This document shows, piece by piece, positions 7,209 through 12,623 of a stretch of 12,623 bases of DNA (within the stretch, counting starts at the first letter, position 1; each line of letters begins with the position of its first letter). The stretch lies in NCBI GenBank assembly GCA_020630035.1, contig JAHDCB010000039.1, forward strand, positions 1 through 12,623, given 5' to 3'. The DNA comes from Gammaproteobacteria bacterium. Its GTDB lineage: Bacteria; Pseudomonadota; Gammaproteobacteria; Chromatiales; Chromatiaceae. The translations under genes and the position numbers were made by a program. A model generated the notes under the pieces. That model was given only the letters and a program-made list of their open reading frames with translations. It did not search any database and had not been told where the DNA came from.

Positions 7209-8062
7209 TGCCCTGGCCTGTATCAGATAACCTGCGCGATATACCATTGCCGGATAGCTACGTGTGTGATGAGCCGCAAGATACAGCTTGTATTGCACTG
7301 CGTACATCTGAACTGGACTGGCTATTACACCAGGCTGAAACACTCCAGCATCAGTGCCCGACGGTTGCGGCTGCTGAGGCCTTGCACGCAGCATTACTTG
7401 CGAAACGTCTGAGTCCGATCCAGCACCTGATGACACCTCTTCAGGCGCAGGCTGCGCGTTATCAGCATACGGTCTGGCTAGATAGCCGGCAGGATTATGT
7501 CCAGACGGACCTGATTGTTCCTTTGCTCAGTGGGTTAGAGTCTCATCTTAAAACATACTCTGACCCTAGTGATTTTGCCTTAAGGCTACAGCGCAACAGC
7601 CAGGTTCTGCAGGCGCAATTGTATCTTGATACACAGGCCATCGGGGAGCCTGTGACTCTGGACTATCAGTATGCTCTGGAGGGAGTGTTGCTGGTAGAGC
7701 ATCAGGATCAGGTGTATGCCTTTTTACCTGATCAGTTGTTGCGGGTGGCACGTATTCCGGGTAGCACACAACAGGAATCCCTGACATATGACGGGATAAC
7801 GTATCGGCTGAGCGAACTGCATGCCCTGTTCACATCCGGGCAGACATTATCTGCGGGGATGTTAGCGGGGGATATGACGGTGCTGCTGACTCATACGCAG
7901 GATGCGGTGCGTGTTGATCGGGTCATAGGCTATCGTCGGCGGTTGATCAGACCTATCCGCCTGTCACAGATGCACTTATCCTGGTTAAGTGGTGGTAGCC
8001 TGTTGCCGGGTGGCCGGATTGCACTACATATCGAATTGACTAGCTTATTGAGTAAAGGTTGA
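7208..8062 (+). CDS. CheA/ChpA-derived protein with CheW-like domain and degenerate ATPase region
   Basis: This 284-residue protein ends in a CheW-like regulatory domain (about 155-284). QLLRVARIP, the TYDGITYRLSELHALF strand, VDRVIGYRRRLIRPI and LSGGSLLPGGRIALHIELTSLL (259-280) match the usual CheA C-terminal pattern of VDxxxGQxExVxKPL followed by ...GATILGDGRVALILD. The N-terminal part looks like shrunken CheA: SELDWLLHQAETL (34-46) resembles the dimerisation helix, and RLSPIQHLMTPL followed by VPLLSGLESHLKTYSD (104-119) sits where the ATPase begins. The N-box (HxxRNAxDHG), the DDGxGI box and the G2 box are missing, and no phosphorylatable Hpt histidine is seen. It should therefore be unable to act as a kinase. 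It overlaps the receptor-like gene by one base and tadA by one base. The CheW-like call is firm. Descent from a CheA of the type IV pilus (ChpA) kind is inference. Confidence 0.72.
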   Translation: MPWPVSDNLRDIPLPDSYVCDEPQDTACIALRTSELDWLLHQAETLQHQCPTVAAAEALHAALLAKRLSPIQHLMTPLQAQAARYQHTVWLDSRQDYVQTDLIVPLLSGLESHLKTYSDPSDFALRLQRNSQVLQAQLYLDTQAIGEPVTLDYQYALEGVLLVEHQDQVYAFLPDQLLRVARIPGSTQQESLTYDGITYRLSELHALFTSGQTLSAGMLAGDMTVLLTHTQDAVRVDRVIGYRRRLIRPIRLSQMHLSWLSGGSLLPGGRIALHIELTSLLSKG

Positions 8063-8529
8063 TGCAGCCGGCAGATTATATGCAGCTAGCCTTGACTCTG
8101 GCGGAGCGGGCTGCTGCTGCTGGCGAGGTGCCGGTCGGTGCAGTGGTGGTGTATCAGGACTCGATTATCGGCACTGGCTGGAATCAGCCGATTTACGCGC
8201 AGGATCCGACTGCACATGCGGAGATCCAGGCAATTCGTGCCGCCGCCCGGCAGCTTGGCAATTATCGCCTGACCGGCAGCACACTGTATGTCACGCTGGA
8301 GCCTTGCGTGATGTGTGCCGGGGCGATTGTGCATGCCCGGATTGCCCGGGTGGTGTATGGTGCCAGGCAGCCGCGCAGCGGCGCAGCCGGTAGTGTATTT
8401 GATTTGTTACCTTCAGATCACCGGTTTAACCATCACACCGAATGCACAGGTGGCCTGGCCGCAGCAGCAGCGAGCGACTTGTTACAGACCTTTTTTGCCC
8501 AGAGACGAACTTCTCATGCAACTACCTGA
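8062..8529 (+). CDS. tadA: tRNA adenosine(34) deaminase
   Basis: This 155-residue cytidine-deaminase-fold enzyme (E. coli TadA is 167) converts A34 to inosine in tRNA-Arg(ACG), allowing wobble decoding. Zinc ligands and catalytic glutamate are visible: TAHAEI with H52 and E54, and LEPCVMCAGAI with C82 and C85. The N-terminal GEVPVGAVVV and GWNQPI strands also fit. VYGARQPRSGAAGSVFDLL then NHHTECTGG is the usual TadA C-terminal half, with the family's FNHH..... stretch. The start is ATG 8062, overlapping the previous stop (TGATG). A TTG at 8059 is less likely. It overlaps hldE by 14 bases. It is an essential housekeeping gene and looks complete. Confidence 0.95.
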   Translation: MQPADYMQLALTLAERAAAAGEVPVGAVVVYQDSIIGTGWNQPIYAQDPTAHAEIQAIRAAARQLGNYRLTGSTLYVTLEPCVMCAGAIVHARIARVVYGARQPRSGAAGSVFDLLPSDHRFNHHTECTGGLAAAAASDLLQTFFAQRRTSHATT

Positions 8530-9997
8530 TTTTCGTTCAGCTCGTGTCCTGGTATGCGGCGATATCATGCTGGATCGATACTGGCATGGCCAGGTTGATC
8601 GATTGTCACCAGAAGCACCGGTACCGGTGGTACAGGTACAACGTCAGGATGATCGGCCTGGTGGTGCGGCGAATGTCGCCGGTAATATCGTCGCTTTGGC
8701 AGGGCAAGTGACTTTATGTGGTCTGATTGGTCAGGATGAGCCAGGTACACGCTTGCAGCAACTGCTGGCAGAGTTGGATATCCGGGATCGGCTTATTGTG
8801 CATCCAACGGCTGCGACACATACCAAGTTACGTATTCTGGGCCAGCAGCACCTGCTGCGGGTTGATAATGCGCACATGGTTACAGAGCCGACGACCCAGG
8901 AACAGGTGTATCAAGCCTTTCTGGCGGTGTTGCCGGATCAGCAGATGGTCATTTTGTCGGACTATGCGAAAGGGACCCTGACAGATCCGCAACCCTATAT
9001 CCAGGCGTGTCGGCAAGCCGGGATACCCGTGTTAATTGACCCGAAAGGAACAGACTACCAGCGTTACCAGGGCGCGACACTGCTGACACCGAACTGGCTG
9101 GAATATACATCCATTGTTGGCCCTTGTCCGGATAATGACACCCTGGTTGCAAAAGGCCAGCAATTGATACAGGACTGTCAGTTACAGGCATTGCTGATTA
9201 CCCGGGGAGCGCAGGGTATGACTCTGTTGCAGGCTGAGCAGCCACCTTGCCATCTGCCGACTCAAGCGCGTGAGGTGTACGACGTGGTAGGAGCCGGGGA
9301 CACGGTGATTGCTACCCTGGCCTGTGCCATAGCGGCAGGGGTGACACTGTCTTCGGCGACCCGGTTGGCGAACCTGGCAGCCGGCTGTGTTGTGGGTAAG
9401 CGGGGAACCGCGAGTGTCACGCATGCGGAATTACGAGCGGCTTACCAGGCGATGTATCCGCAACTGACAGCACCATCAGTATCAGCCACGACGACACCGG
9501 ATTACCGCTCCGGCGTGTTGGCAGAAATAGAACTGCTGGCACAGGTACAGGCTGCTCGTGCACGGGGTGAGCGTATTGTGATGACGAATGGTTGTTTCGA
9601 TATTTTGCATGCCGGGCATACTGAGTGTTTGAGCAAGGCCGCAGAGTTGGGAGATCGATTATTGGTGGCAACCAACACCGATACCAGCATTCAGGCCCTG
9701 AAAGGGCCGCAACGACCGATTAACCAGCAACAACATCGCGCGCAGGTGCTGGCGGCGTTAGCTAGTGTTGACTGGATTGTATTGTATGAAGACCTGACGC
9801 CGGAAAGGCTGGTGGCACAAATCAAGCCGGATGTGCTGGTGAAAGGTGCAGAATATGCTGAAGACCAGATAGTGGGGGCTGATATTGTGCAGCAAGCTGG
9901 TGGTCAGGTCGTGCGTATCGAAACCGAATACACCAAGACTTTATCCACCAGCCAACTGATTGCCACTATTCAGGCGCAGGCGGCAGTATGTGGCTGA
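8516..9997 (+). CDS. hldE: Bifunctional D-glycero-beta-D-manno-heptose-7-phosphate kinase / 1-phosphate adenylyltransferase
   Basis: This 493-residue fused enzyme (E. coli HldE is 477) carries out two steps of ADP-heptose synthesis for the LPS inner core. N-terminal PfkB/ribokinase domain (1-~315): VCGDIMLDRYWHGQVDRLSPEA, the RPGGAANVAGN substrate loop (47-57), DPKG, and GAGD (259-262) with D262 as catalytic base. C-terminal nucleotidyltransferase (~350-493): VMTNGCFDILHAGH with the HAGH signature at 365-368, KGPQRPIN, and VLVKGAEY. HTECL after HAGH and KTLSTSQLI near the end are slightly unlike the common HVxYL and STT forms. ATG 8516 was chosen because the heptokinase homology starts at once after it. 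The frame is open upstream but that stretch is the tadA gene in another frame. It overlaps waaA by 10 bases. Confidence 0.95.
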   Translation: MQLPDFRSARVLVCGDIMLDRYWHGQVDRLSPEAPVPVVQVQRQDDRPGGAANVAGNIVALAGQVTLCGLIGQDEPGTRLQQLLAELDIRDRLIVHPTAATHTKLRILGQQHLLRVDNAHMVTEPTTQEQVYQAFLAVLPDQQMVILSDYAKGTLTDPQPYIQACRQAGIPVLIDPKGTDYQRYQGATLLTPNWLEYTSIVGPCPDNDTLVAKGQQLIQDCQLQALLITRGAQGMTLLQAEQPPCHLPTQAREVYDVVGAGDTVIATLACAIAAGVTLSSATRLANLAAGCVVGKRGTASVTHAELRAAYQAMYPQLTAPSVSATTTPDYRSGVLAEIELLAQVQAARARGERIVMTNGCFDILHAGHTECLSKAAELGDRLLVATNTDTSIQALKGPQRPINQQQHRAQVLAALASVDWIVLYEDLTPERLVAQIKPDVLVKGAEYAEDQIVGADIVQQAGGQVVRIETEYTKTLSTSQLIATIQAQAAVCG

Positions 9998-11247
9998 ACC
10001 TGTATAGCGTTCTGCTATGGTTGGGGCGACCGCTGTATTGGTTGCGGCTATACTGGCGCGGGCGCAGTAACCCGGGTTATCGGCAGCATTGGCAGGAGCG
10101 TACCGGGCATATCACAGTACCAGAACAGCCAGGCAGTGTCTGGATTCATGCTGTGTCGGTCGGAGAAACTCAGGCGATTGCGCCATTTATCCATCTAATA
10201 CAGACCAGACATCCGACGCTACCACTCTACCTGACCCAGACCACACCAACCGGACGAGCCCAGGCAGAACGACTGTTTGGCCATAGTCTGCCGCACAGCT
10301 ACCTGCCATACGATCTGCCACGTTATTTGCGACGCTTCCTGCATACCTTACGTCCTCGGGCTCTGATCCTGGTTGAGACAGAACTCTGGCCTAATCTGTT
10401 GTCCGAGACGGCAAGCCAAGGCATACCGGTTTACCTGGTGAATGCGCGTTTATCTGCTCGATCACAGGCAGGCTACCAGCGATTGCGGCACTTTACCTGC
10501 CAGACTGTGGCGCAACTCACGGCAGTTGCAGCACAAACCTCGGCAGATGCAGCCCGGTTGCATAGTCTGGGTATACCAGAATCAAAGATTCAGGTGACGG
10601 GTAATCTGAAATATGACCAGCCGTTACCAGACCAGCAAGTCGCCCGAGCCCTGCGTCAGACCTGGCCGAGCGGCCCGATCTGGATTGCGGCCAGTACCCA
10701 TGCCGGGGAAGACGAGATCATGCTCGCGGCACATACCCAACTGCGCCAGGTGCATCCAGGTGCGTGCTTGATTCTGGTGCCGCGTCATCCGGAACGTTTT
10801 GCCGCCGTAGCCACCAGTATCCGGCACAGTGGACATGATTTTGTTTGTCGCAGCCAGGGTGAACCTCTGCGAGAGCATACCAGCGTTTATCTGGCGGATA
10901 CGATGGGTGAACTGAGCACCTTATTGGGTACCGCCGATATCGCCTTTATTGGCGGCAGTCTGGTTCCGGTTGGTGGGCATAATATGTTGGAGGCAGTGGC
11001 GCAGGGTGTTCCGGTATGTTTCGGGCCACATACATTTCACTTTGCAGACATCGCCCGGCAATTACGCCAGTGTGGTGCGGCGCAGCAGGTTGAGGATGCG
11101 ACACATCTGGCAGTAACCCTGTCCCACTGGCTGAATAACCCATTAGTGTGTCGGGCAGCCGGGCAGGCCGGACGAGACTATGTACAGCGCAATCAGGGTG
11201 CGGTCGAGCGACTATATCAGCAATTTTCCACACTTTTATGCGCATAA
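9988..11247 (+). CDS. waaA: 3-deoxy-D-manno-octulosonic acid (Kdo) transferase
   Basis: This 419-residue GT30 glycosyltransferase adds Kdo to lipid IVA at the inner membrane. An N-terminal hydrophobic segment (about 3-20) would anchor it. Motifs in order: IHAVSVGE with the catalytic E60, TQTTPTGRAQAE, LVETELWPNLL (128-138), VNARLSARS (151-159), VTGNLKYD (203-210), AASTHAGED (234-242), LVPRHPERF (263-271), LADTMGELSTL (302-312) and FIGGSLVPVGGHNMLEA (320-336). The last usually reads GGHNPLE, so M333 is a small deviation. Length and motifs are complete. It follows hldE with a 10-base overlap, a natural pairing because both act on the LPS inner core. Its last codons and TAA lie inside the left palindrome of the inverted repeat at 11230-11286. 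Confidence 0.96.
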   Translation: MWLNLYSVLLWLGRPLYWLRLYWRGRSNPGYRQHWQERTGHITVPEQPGSVWIHAVSVGETQAIAPFIHLIQTRHPTLPLYLTQTTPTGRAQAERLFGHSLPHSYLPYDLPRYLRRFLHTLRPRALILVETELWPNLLSETASQGIPVYLVNARLSARSQAGYQRLRHFTCQTVAQLTAVAAQTSADAARLHSLGIPESKIQVTGNLKYDQPLPDQQVARALRQTWPSGPIWIAASTHAGEDEIMLAAHTQLRQVHPGACLILVPRHPERFAAVATSIRHSGHDFVCRSQGEPLREHTSVYLADTMGELSTLLGTADIAFIGGSLVPVGGHNMLEAVAQGVPVCFGPHTFHFADIARQLRQCGAAQQVEDATHLAVTLSHWLNNPLVCRAAGQAGRDYVQRNQGAVERLYQQFSTLLCA

Positions 11248-11286
11248 AAATGTGAATATCGGCACTTTTTATGCGCATAAAAGTGT
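11230..11286. repeat. Perfect 21-base inverted repeat of two TTTTATGCGCATAAAA palindromes
   Basis: Bases 11230-11250 and 11266-11286 are exact reverse complements (21 of 21), separated by 15 bases. Each arm is itself a palindrome centred on ATGCGCAT, with four T/A pairs on one side and five on the other. The left unit pairs over 11229-11254 with one mismatch. The two centres are 33 bases apart, about three helical turns. Inside the spacer, GTG (11252-11254) pairs with CAC (11263-11265), leaving an 8-base loop, so RNA could form a stem of about 24 pairs with one bulge. It overlaps the waaA stop codon and lies just before the AAA ATPase gene. It could be a double operator, an RNA hairpin that ends or protects the waaA transcript, or a boundary of a mobile unit. 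The structure is certain and the function is not. Confidence 0.85.
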
Positions 11287-11289
11287 AGG

Positions 11290-11322
11290 ATAACCTTTTT
11301 ACATTTTCGCAGAGAAGGTTAT
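11290..11322 (+). promoter_or_regulatory. Hairpin burying the ribosome site and start codon of the AAA ATPase gene
   Basis: Bases 11290-11300 can pair with 11312-11322. Eight pairs in the outer part are continuous Watson-Crick (ATAACCTT with AAGGTTAT), and three inner ones include two G-U pairs, leaving an 11-base loop. The 3' arm contains the Shine-Dalgarno run GAGAAGG (11312-11318) and the first two bases of the ATG at 11321. In RNA this would limit initiation. The pairing is seen in the sequence. A control role is inference, and the short 2-base spacing between GG and ATG also suggests weak translation. Confidence 0.45.
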
Positions 11323-12623
11323 GCAACGACAATTGCTGCATCAGTTAATTGCCTGGAAAAACCAGCGGGTGCGCAAACCAATCTTGATTGACGGTGCCCG
11401 GCAAACGGGTAAAACCTATTTATTGCAGACACTGTTCAGCCAGGAATTTCCACAGACGTTACATCTGGACTTTCTGGTGATGCCGAAACTGGCCGATGCC
11501 TTCGCGGGCGACCTGGAGCCGAGAACACTGATTCGTAACCTGGCGTTGCTGACTGGCCAGGCCTTTAATCCAGTCACTGACCTGTTAATTCTGGATGAAA
11601 TCGGGGAGTGTCCCAGGGCAGTCGCTGCACTGAAATATTTCGCTGAACGAACTGCGACCTGGTTTGTGGCTGCGACTGGTTCTAATATCGGATTATTGCA
11701 GTCTTTCCCGGTTGGTAAGGTTGAGCAATATCAACTCAGGCCGTTGACCTTTCAGGAATTTTTATCAGCATCCGGCAATTCTGCACTGATAGAGGCGTAT
11801 GCCGAACAACTGAATTCAGTCATTGTGCATGCTCAGTTATTTGACCAACTGACGGATTATTATTTCACTGGTGGTATGCCAGAGGTTGTGGCGACCTGGT
11901 TTGCTCTGGCAGATCAGCCAATTTTAGAGCGCGTGATGGCGGTCTCACGGATACAGGGCAATCTGATCGCAGGCTACCAGCGTGATTTTGGCAAATATGC
12001 AGGCAAGGTGGATGCTCAACTGATAGCCGCTGTGTTTGATGCCATACCAGCACAACTTGCGATGGTGCTGGATGAATCAGTGAACCGGTTCCGGTTTAAC
12101 CAGATTATGCCGCGTAAACGCCGTTATGCTGATTTTGCGAATGCGATCAACTGGCTGCATCAGAGCCGCCTGATCCTGAAAAACTATCTGCTGACCGGTC
12201 GACCACAAACACCACTGGCTGCTTACCGCAAGGCGAATCAGGTCAAGCTGTTTTTATTTGATACCGGGCTGTTGAATCACCAGTTGGGTGCCCACTATGC
12301 TGCGATCAAACAACAGAACGAAGCCTGCAAGGGCTATGTTGCGGAAAACTTTGTTCAGCAGGAGTTGGCAGCCGTTGGGCTGGAGCCGGGCTACTCCTGG
12401 CAGGATGCTCGTGCTGAAATAGAGTTTATCCTGGATAATGGCCGGGGGCAGGTGGTGCCGGTCGAAGTAAAAAGTGGTCGTCGGACTCGTGCCAGATCAT
12501 TACGCTCGTACCGTGAAAAATGCACACCGATACAAACGATCAAATTGGTTGGAACAACCGGCTCGCCTGCATCGGAGCATACCCAGATCGTGATACCGCT
12601 ATACTATGCGGCTAGTGTACCGG
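11321..12623 (+). CDS. AAA-family ATPase with DUF4143-like C-terminus (3' end outside window)
   Basis: The frame is open from ATG 11321 to the right edge with no stop: 434 codons seen. The AAA domain has a Walker A GARQTGKT (25-32), preceded by KPILID, a Walker B DLLILDEI with D92/E93, and a sensor strand FVAATGSN (115-122), followed by VGKVEQYQLRPLTFQEFL. The middle has YYFTGGMPEVV. The C-terminus is the DUF4143 type: KLFLFDTGLLNHQLG, GYVAENFVQQEL, then a PD-(D/E)XK-like remnant AEIEFIL (E366, E368) and PVEVKSGRR (E382, K384). Most family members read EVDF, so E368 replaces the usual Asp. Family members run about 380-450 residues, so little is missing. Cellular role is unknown for most of the family, and they often occur as scattered accessory copies. 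An inverted repeat and a start-site hairpin precede it. Confidence 0.9.
   Translation, partial: MQRQLLHQLIAWKNQRVRKPILIDGARQTGKTYLLQTLFSQEFPQTLHLDFLVMPKLADAFAGDLEPRTLIRNLALLTGQAFNPVTDLLILDEIGECPRAVAALKYFAERTATWFVAATGSNIGLLQSFPVGKVEQYQLRPLTFQEFLSASGNSALIEAYAEQLNSVIVHAQLFDQLTDYYFTGGMPEVVATWFALADQPILERVMAVSRIQGNLIAGYQRDFGKYAGKVDAQLIAAVFDAIPAQLAMVLDESVNRFRFNQIMPRKRRYADFANAINWLHQSRLILKNYLLTGRPQTPLAAYRKANQVKLFLFDTGLLNHQLGAHYAAIKQQNEACKGYVAENFVQQELAAVGLEPGYSWQDARAEIEFILDNGRGQVVPVEVKSGRRTRARSLRSYREKCTPIQTIKLVGTTGSPASEHTQIVIPLYYAASVP

Noticed and set aside
8315..8515. Upstream extension of the hldE frame (67 extra codons).
   Set aside because: This stretch is the tadA gene in another frame, and the heptokinase homology starts at ATG 8516.
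11287..11300. Classical intrinsic terminator made by the inverted repeat plus the TTTTT at 11296-11300.
   Set aside because: The T run is about 10 bases beyond the stem and lies in the stem of the next hairpin, so a standard terminator is not well supported, although the long hairpin could still stop or protect the transcript.
11865..12053. A short minus-strand open frame inside the AAA ATPase gene.
   Set aside because: It is antisense to a strongly supported coding frame with intact family motifs, and shows no motif of its own.

Overview
The window reads as part of a gammaproteobacterial chromosome. It carries lipopolysaccharide inner-core genes (fused bifunctional hldE followed by waaA), so the host is Gram-negative, and it has tadA, pabB and chemoreceptor/CheA-type genes of proteobacterial character. 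I cannot name a genus. All supported genes are on the + strand. Both edges cut through a gene.

Left region (1-3311) is an accessory island of three overlapping genes: a large ATPase/histidine kinase whose 5' end lies outside the window, a response-regulator protein with an unrecognised C-terminal domain, and a complete Vsr-type mismatch endonuclease. Vsr and GHKL ATPases of the MORC/Hsp90 type occur together around restriction-modification and phage-defence loci, so a phospho-signalling defence module is the most interesting reading here. The DNA methyltransferase that normally partners Vsr is not visible.

Middle region (3377-11247) is one tightly packed run of eight genes: an Rpn-family PD-(D/E)XK nuclease/transposase-like gene, phhB (pterin carbinolamine dehydratase), pabB (aminodeoxychorismate synthase I), a two-TM chemoreceptor-like protein with no sensory domain, a CheA-derived protein that has lost its ATPase motifs but kept a CheW-like domain, tadA, hldE and waaA. 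Almost every junction is a stop/start overlap (TGATG, ATGA, TAATG) or a 10-14 base overlap, so the genes are probably co-translated. Functions are mixed: pterin/folate metabolism, a possible signalling scaffold, tRNA editing and LPS core synthesis. The rpn gene and the island before it look more A+T-rich than phhB and everything after, which suggests that acquired DNA abuts a resident operon.

Right region (11230-12623) begins with a striking inverted repeat of two TTTTATGCGCATAAAA palindromes overlapping the waaA stop codon. Next comes a hairpin that buries the ribosome binding site and start codon of the last gene, an AAA-type ATPase with a DUF4143-like C-terminus that runs open off the right edge. 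No tRNA, rRNA, CRISPR array or complete insertion sequence was seen, and no stretch over 300 bases lacks a gene.
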